A DNA stretch of 64,000 nt, from contig JABGOU010000004.1 of assembly GCA_018645325.1 (NCBI GenBank), forward strand, positions 62,001 to 126,000, in the 5' to 3' direction. The translations under genes and the position numbers were made by a program. Position 1 is the stretch's first letter, and the number at the start of each line of letters is the position of its first letter. The stretch comes from Desulfobacula sp. GTDB taxonomy: Bacteria > Desulfobacterota > Desulfobacteria > Desulfobacterales > Desulfobacteraceae. The notes under the pieces are model-generated. The model was not told the DNA's origin. It saw nothing but the letters and a program-made list of their open reading frames with translations, and did not search any database. Positions 35,901-44,296 of the stretch are shown in pieces.

Positions 35901-36417
35901 GCTGTATATCCATTTCGGAAATTTCATTGAAGTCATTATTGTCATGGCAAGCCTTCCTTTTGCTTTGCTGGGAGGTATATGGCTTATATACCTTCTTGAC
36001 TACAACCTTTCCGTGGCAGTAGGTGTGGGGTTTATAGCGCTTGCCGGACTTGCAACTGAAACGGGTATCGTAATGTTAGTGTACCTAAATGAAGTGTTTA
36101 ATAGAAAAACAAAATTACAAGGGATGAATTCTTCAAAGGATCTTCATGAGTCAATTATTGAAGGTGCTGTAGAAAGGGTTCGCCCGCTGATAATGACCGT
36201 TGCCACAACTTTAATAGGTCTTTTACCCGTGATGTATGGTACGGGTTCCGGTTCCCAGATAATGAAACGCATTGCAGCCCCAATGGTTGGGGGTCTTATT
36301 TCATCAACACTGATGACGCTTTTTATTATTCCTGTGATCTATAACCTATGGAAATTGTGGGAAATAAAACAAATACGCCAAATAAAACAAACAAACAATG
36401 AAAGGACCAAACAATGA
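32905..36417 (+). CDS. cusA: CusA/CzcA-type heavy-metal RND pump
   Basis: 1170 aa inner-membrane proton-driven pump. Start [17 protein letters not shown], first TM, [23 protein letters not shown] split across the porter region as in CusA/CzcA, [29 protein letters not shown]. It is about 130 aa longer than typical CusA. One insert with extra TM segments lies at about 510-560. Another (about 690-760) contains two copies of a RFFSSWP(E/K)xLK(K/R)PxT motif. The longer form also occurs in some known CusA-like proteins. Copper/silver is more likely than Co/Zn/Cd given the neighbours. Confidence 0.9.
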   Translation: [1170 protein letters not shown]

Positions 36418-36881
36418 AAATTATATTTAAACCGATTATCACGATTCTTCTCATATCCTTTTTCTTTATCGTAAATTCATTTGCCCAGGATACAACAATG
36501 ATATCCATGGAAAATCAACACGGTGCTGAATCAGACAAAATAGGAGACCTGATAAATGAATCTGTTGTTGATGGTTATTTTCTGTCCACCTATTTTCTGG
36601 ATCTGAGAACCCAGGATACAGGCGGCAGTGCACAAAATGACAAACCCCATCATATAATGGTATACATAACCGATAAAAATCATACCCCTGTTATTAAGGG
36701 AAAAGTCGGTTTCCTCATTAAAGATTCACAGGGCAAAACACAAAAATCCATGGGAATGATTATGAACGATGGATTTGGTACCACTGCGGACATGAAGAAA
36801 AAAGGAATTTATAAGATTATGACAAAAACTGTCCTGGCTGATAAAAAATTCATGAACAGCTTTGATTATGAAATAAGATAA
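36414..36881 (+). CDS. Exported protein, paralog of 39594
   Basis: 155 aa with a signal peptide ending near SFAQD. The mature part is IGDLINESVVDGYFLSTYFLDLR, then DKPHHIMVYITDKNHTPVIKGKVGFLIKD and a C-terminal FGTTADMKKKGIYKI, with many Met/His residues. It overlaps the cusA stop by 4 bp (ATGA), so it belongs to the efflux operon. By position it may act like CusF as a periplasmic metal carrier, but it is not CusF-like in sequence. Beta-rich, YtkA/FixH-like at best. Confidence 0.65.
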   Translation: MKIIFKPIITILLISFFFIVNSFAQDTTMISMENQHGAESDKIGDLINESVVDGYFLSTYFLDLRTQDTGGSAQNDKPHHIMVYITDKNHTPVIKGKVGFLIKDSQGKTQKSMGMIMNDGFGTTADMKKKGIYKIMTKTVLADKKFMNSFDYEIR

Positions 36882-37009
36882 ATCCGGCCATCGACATCAT
36901 GTTTTCATGACAAATAAAAACGCAACAGGTCAACCTGTTTAATACTATTATACTGAAGATAAAGGGACTGAATTTTATAAAAAAAATCATGGCGCTTAAA
37001 GGGGGAAAG

Positions 37010-38743
37010 ATGAAAAATAAATTAAAAGAGCAGGCTGGAACCTGTTTGAAATTTTTCTTGCTGACAGGAATATTTATTGCAGCAGCTATCGTCTTTTTTT
37101 CCTGCCAGAAATCCCGGGAACAGGTATTTTTAAAAATCGGCCTTCCCGAAGAACCTCGGTCTATGAATATCTGGCTGGGAACGGATGCCAATTCTCGTAA
37201 AATTTTGTCCCTTATTTATCAGCCCCTTTTTCGCCGGGACCCTGAAACTCTACAAATGCTTCCCTGGCTGGCCAGGGAAAATCCTATATTTGATAAAAAA
37301 GCCCTTACCTATACTGTGAAACTGAGGCAAGCCAAATGGTCTGACGGCTCAGATTTTACCAGCCAGGATGTTTTGTTTACCCGCCGGCTTTTTTTGGATT
37401 TTAAGATACCCAGATACTACAGCAGCTGGAAAATCATCAAAAAGATAGAGGCGCCCGATGCCCATACCATCGTCTTCCATTTGAACGGTCCGTCTGCCAT
37501 TTTCATGTCCAGGATCATGACAGCTCCCATAGTATCCAAAAAAGAATGGGGAAAAGTGGCCAAAGAAGCGTTGAGAAAGAAAGACTCTCTTCGGGCGCTC
37601 CAGGATCATTCAGTAAAAATGCCCATTGGCACTGGCCCTTTTGCAATGGTTGAATATAAAAAAGGGACTTATATCCACATGCAGAAGAATCCTTATTTTT
37701 TCGGCAAGGGAATGAAAATCGGAAATCATTTGCTCGGGCCCAATGTGGATGACCTATTGTTTAGCCTTTATAGCACTAGTGAAGTGGCCATCTCTGCTCT
37801 GAAAAATGGAAATATCGATTTTTACTGGTGGGATATTCAGCCGGACTATATCAAGATCCTTAAAGAGCAGGACAATATTGACCTGTATTTTAACAAAAAG
37901 AGTGCTCTGTATTACCTGGGATTTAATTTAAGAAAACCGCCCTTTAATGACAAGGTCCTTCGCCAGGTCGTTGCCACTGTGATCAATAAGGAGTTTATCC
38001 TGACCCGGATCCTGCAGAATTTCGGTACTTCCATGCATTCGATTGTTCCGTCGGGGAATAATCTCTGGTACAATCCAGATGTTAAAAAATACGGGTATGG
38101 GAAAGATCAAGACCAGCGGATAAAATTATCCCATGAAATGCTCAAAAAAGCTGGATACTCATGGGAAATTCCTCCGGTGACCGAGGAGGGTAAAATTGTT
38201 AAGCCTTCTGATATTCGATTGCCTTCAGGAAAAAAAATGGACAAATTTATCATCCTGACACCGCTTGCCGACTATGATCCCAAACGTGCTTTTACCGGTA
38301 TCATGATTCAGGAATGGCTCAGGGAACTGGGGCTGCCAGCCTTTGCAGAATCGATGGACTTTAATTCCCTGCTGGATACAGTCAAAGGGGAACGCGAGTT
38401 TGATGCCTTTGTAATGGGATATGGAAAGCTCGGCCTGGATACGGATTATTTGCGGTCTTTTTTTTATTCAAAAAATGATGTGCCCCAGGGGTTGAATATG
38501 AGCGGATACAACAATCCTGAGTTTGACAGGCTCGCCGATATCCAGAGGACCCTTATTGACACAGAAAAAAGAAAAAAAATTATTTGGCAGATGCAAAAGA
38601 TCCTTTCCGAGGATATTCCATATTTGCCGTTATACAACCCCCATATCATTGAAGCCGTCTTTAATAAGCGATTTAAAGGATGGCTCTCTAAAGTGGATGG
38701 TATTGGAAATATGTGGTCTTTGTGTGTGGTAAAACCTAAGTAA
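37010..38743 (+). CDS. Family-5 extracellular solute-binding lipoprotein
   Basis: About 577 aa from the ATG at 37010. Signal segment with Cys at the end of IVFFSC (lipoprotein-like). Then an SBP_bac_5 pattern: EEPRSMNIWLGTDANSRKILSLIYQPLF, GTGPFAMVEYKKGTYI, NPYFFG, LGFNLRKPPFNDKVLRQVVA. This family binds peptides, nickel complexes or opines for ABC uptake. No permease or ATPase gene follows, so it works with a transporter elsewhere or has another role, such as metal-complex sensing. 128 bp after the exported protein gene. Confidence 0.85.
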   Translation: MKNKLKEQAGTCLKFFLLTGIFIAAAIVFFSCQKSREQVFLKIGLPEEPRSMNIWLGTDANSRKILSLIYQPLFRRDPETLQMLPWLARENPIFDKKALTYTVKLRQAKWSDGSDFTSQDVLFTRRLFLDFKIPRYYSSWKIIKKIEAPDAHTIVFHLNGPSAIFMSRIMTAPIVSKKEWGKVAKEALRKKDSLRALQDHSVKMPIGTGPFAMVEYKKGTYIHMQKNPYFFGKGMKIGNHLLGPNVDDLLFSLYSTSEVAISALKNGNIDFYWWDIQPDYIKILKEQDNIDLYFNKKSALYYLGFNLRKPPFNDKVLRQVVATVINKEFILTRILQNFGTSMHSIVPSGNNLWYNPDVKKYGYGKDQDQRIKLSHEMLKKAGYSWEIPPVTEEGKIVKPSDIRLPSGKKMDKFIILTPLADYDPKRAFTGIMIQEWLRELGLPAFAESMDFNSLLDTVKGEREFDAFVMGYGKLGLDTDYLRSFFYSKNDVPQGLNMSGYNNPEFDRLADIQRTLIDTEKRKKIIWQMQKILSEDIPYLPLYNPHIIEAVFNKRFKGWLSKVDGIGNMWSLCVVKPK

Positions 38744-38876
38744 TCAATATCTTTTTAAAACTCTATCCGGGGGAGGATCAAATACCTGGAATGTGGATAT
38801 GAGTAAATTTCAGATTGATTTTTATGTGTTAGAAATAATTTCAAGAAATTCGAATCTGCTTCATGTAACCTGTAGT

Positions 38877-38891
38877 GGATAAATTTTATCC
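38877..38891. promoter_or_regulatory. TGGATAA-type upstream inverted repeat
   Basis: TGGATAAATTTTATCCA, a perfect 17-bp inverted repeat about 200 bp upstream of the sigma-54 promoter at 39087. A half-site GGTTATCC follows at about 38924. Otherwise 38744-39184 holds no gene. Confidence 0.65.
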
Positions 38892-39086
38892 ATTTTCCAT
38901 AAGAGGTGACTAAAATTTAGCCAGGTTATCCTTTTGGATTTTATTGTCTATGACCCACAATTTCAACCATCCTGAAAAAAAATTCAATTGATATGTATTC
39001 TTCATCAATTTCAACATACTGTTTTAATACAGTATTTCATAACTTCCATCTAAATTCCAAAAACAAATCTTATTGAAATTAAAACA

Positions 39087-39102
39087 TGGCATCATCATTG
39101 CA
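39087..39102 (+). promoter_or_regulatory. Sigma-54 promoter for the His/Met-rich exported protein operon
   Basis: TGGCATCATCATTGCA: exact GG-N10-GC with TTGCA. About 83 bp upstream of the ATG at 39185. Confidence 0.85.
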
Positions 39103-39184
39103 ATATTTGATTTTAACGATGACCCGGTAATGGTCAAATAATTATGAATTTCAGTAAATCATACTGGAAAAAGGAGGAGTTTTC

Positions 39185-39535
39185 ATGGATAAGAAAAAAA
39201 TACTGATAATAGCAATAGGCCTGGCTGCAATTACTTTAACTATAAATGCATATGCAATGATGGGCAGCAATGGCGTAGGCAACAATCAAGGTTACCATAT
39301 GAACAACTATAATACAGGCCACAACGGCTATGGCCGGAATTATCATATGAACGACTACAATAACGTCTGCAATGGCAATAATTATGATGAGCATATGAAT
39401 AACTCGGGTATGGGTTATAACTTGGACGACCAAGGTGACCAATTAAATCAAAGTCAAAGATATAATAATAGACAAAACGACAATGGAGCAGGAGAATTTT
39501 ATAATAGACAGGAGTATCAAAATAAAAACGAATAA
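39185..39535 (+). CDS. Secreted Asn/Tyr/His/Met-rich low-complexity protein
   Basis: 116 aa. Signal peptide ending near AYAM. The rest is low complexity, rich in N, Y, G, H and M with repeats like YHMNNYNTGHNGYGRN and YHMNDYNN. Such His/Met clusters fit periplasmic metal buffering. Very strong ribosome site (AAGGAGG) and a clean sigma-54 promoter suggest high induced expression. No homolog family is recognised. Confidence 0.7.
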   Translation: MDKKKILIIAIGLAAITLTINAYAMMGSNGVGNNQGYHMNNYNTGHNGYGRNYHMNDYNNVCNGNNYDEHMNNSGMGYNLDDQGDQLNQSQRYNNRQNDNGAGEFYNRQEYQNKNE

Positions 39536-39593
39536 TATTTTTGGGTTTATGAAAAATCACATAAAAACATTTAGTTAAGGAAAGGATTTTAAA

Positions 39594-40058
39594 ATGAAAA
39601 ACCTGATAAAACTGATAATAAGCGTTCTTATTTTTTCTGTTTTCTGTACCGGTTTTGTCTTTGCTGCAAGCAGTGACATGAAAATGCACAGCATGATGGA
39701 ATCAAACAAAATAGGTGAACTGATTCGCGAATCTGCGATGGGCGGGTATACTTTGTCTTACCACTTCATGGATCTCCGTGATGAAAAAACAAATATTCAA
39801 GAGAAAACCGCAATGGATAAACCACACCACCTCATGGTTTATATAACAGACAAAAATAATAAACCCGTCCTTAAGGGAAAGGTTGGATTTATGATCAAGA
39901 ATGCCCAGGGGATTACTCAAAAAGCCATGGGAATGTTCATGAGCGAGGGATTCGGCACTACAGCCGACATGAAACAAAAAGGGGTTTACACCATTTCATC
40001 TAAAGCAATTTTAGGTGATAAAAAACTCGTTGACAAATTTGAATATGAAATCAGGTAA
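39594..40058 (+). CDS. Exported protein, paralog of 36414
   Basis: 154 aa. Signal peptide, then MKMHSMMESNKIGELIRES...KPHHLMVYITDKNNKPVLKGKVGF and FGTTADMKQKGVYTI. Clearly the same family as the cusA-linked protein at 36414-36881 along the whole mature part. 58 bp downstream of the His/Met-rich gene, so in the same sigma-54 operon. Probably a periplasmic metal-related protein. Confidence 0.68.
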   Translation: MKNLIKLIISVLIFSVFCTGFVFAASSDMKMHSMMESNKIGELIRESAMGGYTLSYHFMDLRDEKTNIQEKTAMDKPHHLMVYITDKNNKPVLKGKVGFMIKNAQGITQKAMGMFMSEGFGTTADMKQKGVYTISSKAILGDKKLVDKFEYEIR

Positions 40059-40177
40059 TTTTCATATGTATTTAAGAAAAAAAAGGGTGCCGGCTTAACT
40101 AAACTGCTGGTGCCCTTGCTAAACATACAGTTTACCCTTTGGCAAACATGGGCAGACCATGATATTCTTTTAATTTT

Positions 40178-41308
40178 CTATGGCCCAACCGACCTGTTTC
40201 TTCCACTGTTTTTCGCCTCATAAAGACGCTCGTCCGCTATCTTTGTCAGGTCATGAAAAGAACCTCCATCATGGGAGACAGCCGCATAACCGATGCTGAC
40301 AGTAACCTGTTTTGGTTCTTTACCGTCCTTTAGATCGAACGCTGTCCCGGCCACAATATCACATATTTTCCGAGCCACCTGACGGGTTCCGGAAATATCC
40401 GTCCGGGAAAGTATAATCAGAATTTCCTCTCCACCGAATCGTATCACCCGGTCCTGGGCTCGTACAGCCTTCAAAAGAACATCTGCTAGACATACAAGTA
40501 ATTGATCTCCGGCCGGATGCCCGTAATTGTCATTGAACCGCTTAAAATGGTCGATATCCAAAAGGGCTATACCGTAAGCCTTTCGATCACCGCTTCTTGG
40601 GTTTTCCAGTTCTGAAACAATGCGGCCAAGGCCATGGCGGTTATAAAGACCTGTAAGCTTGTCATGCAAAGCCAGCTTCTCTGTAAGATCAAATACCTTT
40701 AAAACCATTCGATCCAGATAGACAATCACCAAAAGCCCTACAATACATGCGATGGCGATCTGTATCAGCAATATGATACGAATTGATTTTCGAATCGACT
40801 GAGTTTTGGTATCGAGATCGTTTCGCATCTGGTTATGGTGGTGGTGCAATTTTTTATACTCAATGAAGATATTATTGAACAAGTTTTGAGCCTGCTGCAC
40901 CTCCTTTATATCGGTGATACTATTCTCCCGCCGGATGATTTGTTCAGTATAGTCCTTGAAAACTATGTGCTCCTTCGCCATTCGGGCCGTGATTTCAGAC
41001 ACCATTTTTTTCGCCACGCCGCCAGCCATATGATCCAGGTAAGTCTGGAGTTTAAGGATTGCCGCATCCGCCCTTTGGGAATCCTCTCCATACCTGATCT
41101 TGCTGGAATAATCCGCTATATCCATCAGCATGGAATGGACCGACGAATGGAATATCTCCCCGTTGGTCAGGTGATTGGAAACCTTTGCAAGAGATGTCAT
41201 GTGATCGGAAAGAGTTGAAATTGCTTTCCAATATACCGTATAAGATATCAAAATCAATCCCAAAAGGACCGCAACAGAAAGTTTTATACCCAAATGGGAT
41301 ATCTTCAA
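40178..41308 (-). CDS. Membrane diguanylate cyclase (GGDEF)
   Basis: 376 aa. Two TM helices (about 10-28 and 178-198) enclose a helical sensor region, and a C-terminal GGDEF domain contains RFGGEEILIIL (GGEEI in place of GGEEF) and DIDHFKRFNDNYGHPAGD. It should make c-di-GMP. The start is TTG at 41308, with AAGGTGG about 9 nt upstream. Monocistronic as far as can be seen. Confidence 0.87.
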   Translation of the reverse strand: MKISHLGIKLSVAVLLGLILISYTVYWKAISTLSDHMTSLAKVSNHLTNGEIFHSSVHSMLMDIADYSSKIRYGEDSQRADAAILKLQTYLDHMAGGVAKKMVSEITARMAKEHIVFKDYTEQIIRRENSITDIKEVQQAQNLFNNIFIEYKKLHHHHNQMRNDLDTKTQSIRKSIRIILLIQIAIACIVGLLVIVYLDRMVLKVFDLTEKLALHDKLTGLYNRHGLGRIVSELENPRSGDRKAYGIALLDIDHFKRFNDNYGHPAGDQLLVCLADVLLKAVRAQDRVIRFGGEEILIILSRTDISGTRQVARKICDIVAGTAFDLKDGKEPKQVTVSIGYAAVSHDGGSFHDLTKIADERLYEAKNSGRNRSVGP

Positions 41309-41502
41309 TGTGTAATGCCACCTTAACTTCGTATTTTAATTAACCTGTTCGACAGAAAAAAGAATATATTCTCCCTAAATACCTGTCAAGGTTTAAATTC
41401 GGCCGCAATGCTGTTGGGATCATTAGCAGTGAAAGCCTTTTCATACGATTTTTTTTATGGCAAAAAAAATTATTGTATACATTTTATCTTTTTCTTAATG
41501 CA

Positions 41503-41687
41503 TTAATATCCTGATCTATCATTCTCTTGCATGTAATAGTGATGCCCCCTGCCACAATATCCGGGCCTTTCACAGGAACTCACTATCAGGGCAAGGGCAG
41601 CGAGAACCATTAAAGTCATGATTACTGCGCCCCATTTTTTTTGCTGTTAAATTGAACGATCTTAATTTTTACAAATTTTTCATTCAT
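41503..41687 (-). pseudogene. Small lipoprotein-like gene split at an A8 run
   Basis: From ATG 41687 (AGGAG upstream) the frame reads MNEKFVKIKIVQFNSKKNGAQ and stops. Shifting one base at the run of eight A (T8 on + at 41635-41642) joins it to KKWGAVIMTLMVLAALALIVSSCERPGYCGRGHHYYMQE, a TM/lipobox (VSSC) and His-rich tail ending at 41503. Alternatively a 38-aa protein starts at ATG 41619. Either an indel mutation or frame slippage. The rest of the 41309-41810 gap shows nothing else. Confidence 0.4.
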
Positions 41688-41810
41688 TTCGATATCTCCT
41701 GTTTGGTTTTTTCTTTGGTTATATCCATATCCCTTTTCAGGCATAATACCCTACGAACTCGCAAAGAGGGTGCCAAGATATAGAATGGGGAAAAATATTT
41801 ATGATTTTCT

Positions 41811-44003
41811 TTAATTACTATTGTTTCCCCGGGTCAATAAATCAAAGAATTCTTCTGCCGGTACGGGAGGACTGAATAAATAACCCTGTATGGCATCACA
41901 CTTATGTTTCCTTAAAAATTCAAATTGATATTCATCCTCTACTCCTTCTGCTATGACCCTTAAATTTAGATTCTGAGCCATGGTTATGATTGTCTTTACA
42001 ATCGCTGCATCATTAGGATCATTTGCCACATTTCGAATAAAGGAAATATCGATTTTTAAAGAATCAATCGGCAGCCTCTGCAGGTAACTAAGTGATGAAT
42101 ACCCTGTACCAAAGTCATCCAATGAAATCTTTATACCCACATCTTTAAGCTCGTTAAGATTTTGAACTGCTCTCTTAGGATTTGTCATTATTGTTGTTTC
42201 TGTAATTTCCAGTTCAAGATATTGTGGATCAAGATCGGTATTTTTTAAAATAGTTAAGACTTCTTTAACAAAATTTTCCTGCCCGAACTGGGCCCCGGAA
42301 ACATTTATCGCCACACCAATCTTTTCCTTGCAAGCCCTCTGCCAGATTTTGTTCTGGAGGCATCCGGTTTGCATTACAAACTTATCAATGGGTACGATAA
42401 GGCCATTTTCTTCAGCCAGGGGAATAAAATTAGCTGGAGAAATTAATTCTCCCTTTTTTGTTTTCCAACGTACCAGGGCTTCCATTCCGATAATTTTTCT
42501 TGTCGTTAAATCAATCTTGGGTTGATAATAGAGCAAAAATTCCTTATTTTTGATAGCTTGACGAAGACTGGTTTCCATGGCCAAAAGTTCAAGAGAAGCG
42601 TCATTCATTGGTTTCGAATAGAATTGAAAATTGTTTTTACCACTTTTCTTTGCATAATTGAGTGCTGTATCTGCGTTCTTTATGAGGTCGTCAGCATTTT
42701 TGCCATCATCTGGAAAAGAAGCAATACCTATGCTCGCAGTTATAAATAGTTCATGACCACCCATTTCATAAACCCGTGATAACCCATTGAGTATTCGGTG
42801 AGCAACACGACTGGCATCCAGAAAGCTATCAAGCCCTTGTAATAAAACAATAAATTCATCGCCCCCCATCCGGGCAATGCGGCCCTCGAACATGCGTGCA
42901 ACATTATCGCTGCTTCGCAAGGTGTTTAACAATCTTGAACAGACGGTTTTAAGAAATTCGTCTCCAATACTATGTCCAAAGGTATCATTAATTCTGCTAA
43001 AATCATTTAAATCAATAATGACGATAGAGCATGTCTGTCTATAACGCTCTGCATCTTCAATCTTTCTTTCCAAAAGCTTTTTAAAGAAACTTCGATTCGG
43101 CAAACCTGTCAGATCATCATAATATGCCAGAAAATGAATCTTATCTTCCGCCTTTTTTCGCTCAATGCCCAGTGCGATTTCATCTGAGATTGATGCCAGA
43201 GCTTTCAGATCAGCTTCACGCAACGCCTTTTTGGAGAACATCGCCAGCACACCTACCAACCTGTCAGATACAACAAGAGGATGCCCGGCAAAGGCTATCA
43301 TCTCTTCCCGTTTGGCCCATTCCTGGTCACTTATTTGAGAATCACCGATGACCTTATTGGTCAAATGCGGTTTTTTCTCCAGAGCAATTCTACCAATCTT
43401 AAATTTTCCGACGGGTATAGAACAATGATTCCCATTTTTATGTGTATACATTCCAGCACTTGCCATTAATTCCAATTGATTTTCTTTTTCGTTCAGAGTC
43501 CAAATTCGAGCAAAAGCTGCATCAAGGTTTTTGACAATAGATTCTGTGCAAAGCTGTAATAAGCTTTCCAGACCTTCTCTCTGGACAAGCGCACTTCCAA
43601 TTTCAGCACCCAGTGTTGATAAACGTGCCTTATTTATCAGCCCGGCCTCTGCTTTCTTGCGTTGAAAAATTTCTCTTGTAAGCTCTTGGTTGGCTTTGGA
43701 TAATTTTGTTGTTCTTATCTCAACTTTCCTTTCCAGGTCCATCTTGGCATTTTGAAGCAGATCCTCATTTAACCGGAGGTTTTGGTAGAGGTAACCAATA
43801 ATTCCACAGGCAAGGGCTATAATAATACCCCATGGCATCATTTTAAAAGAAAACGAGTTCAATACAAAATCATATAATGAATGAAGGGTATATAAATTTC
43901 CTTGATGCATAAAATGACCAATACCCATAAATACAGGGTGAATGATAAAATACCCAATTAAAGTATATATTAAAAACCATTTAAAAAGAAATTTTGATTT
44001 CAC
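41811..44003 (-). CDS. Membrane GAF-GGDEF-EAL c-di-GMP enzyme
   Basis: 730 aa. Two TM helices (about 9-30, 55-72), a coiled coil (about 78-115), a GAF domain (about 130-275), GGDEF with an intact RMGGDEFIVLL, and EAL with EALVRWK, EITETTIM and DDFGTGYSSLSYLQ. Both catalytic signatures look intact, so it may make or break c-di-GMP depending on signal. It may balance the neighbouring diguanylate cyclase. Confidence 0.88.
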   Translation of the reverse strand: MKSKFLFKWFLIYTLIGYFIIHPVFMGIGHFMHQGNLYTLHSLYDFVLNSFSFKMMPWGIIIALACGIIGYLYQNLRLNEDLLQNAKMDLERKVEIRTTKLSKANQELTREIFQRKKAEAGLINKARLSTLGAEIGSALVQREGLESLLQLCTESIVKNLDAAFARIWTLNEKENQLELMASAGMYTHKNGNHCSIPVGKFKIGRIALEKKPHLTNKVIGDSQISDQEWAKREEMIAFAGHPLVVSDRLVGVLAMFSKKALREADLKALASISDEIALGIERKKAEDKIHFLAYYDDLTGLPNRSFFKKLLERKIEDAERYRQTCSIVIIDLNDFSRINDTFGHSIGDEFLKTVCSRLLNTLRSSDNVARMFEGRIARMGGDEFIVLLQGLDSFLDASRVAHRILNGLSRVYEMGGHELFITASIGIASFPDDGKNADDLIKNADTALNYAKKSGKNNFQFYSKPMNDASLELLAMETSLRQAIKNKEFLLYYQPKIDLTTRKIIGMEALVRWKTKKGELISPANFIPLAEENGLIVPIDKFVMQTGCLQNKIWQRACKEKIGVAINVSGAQFGQENFVKEVLTILKNTDLDPQYLELEITETTIMTNPKRAVQNLNELKDVGIKISLDDFGTGYSSLSYLQRLPIDSLKIDISFIRNVANDPNDAAIVKTIITMAQNLNLRVIAEGVEDEYQFEFLRKHKCDAIQGYLFSPPVPAEEFFDLLTRGNNSN

Positions 44004-44296
44004 AAGTCCCCTCTTTAAAAATTTGCAGAACTAAACATGGTAAAAGGAATATTCAAAATCACTTTACATCAAAAAAAAATCCAATGCAAAAAAAATCTCA
44101 TTCACATTGAAGTACTTTTGATAAACCTGTGGGTCTATCATTTGCAACAAAACAGATGGAAAAATTTGTTGAAAATTTTATACAAAACTTAAATTATATA
44201 TTATTTGCACAATACATGGCTCAGATGCTATGAAGGCTTCTGTTTTAAAGACAAAAAAAAATATAAAAGACATCATGATCCAGGTCAAGAAAAATT

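Noticed and set aside
40075-40120. Rho-independent terminator after 40058
   Set aside because: GGGTGCC and GGTGCCC look alike but are not reverse complements, so no stem forms.
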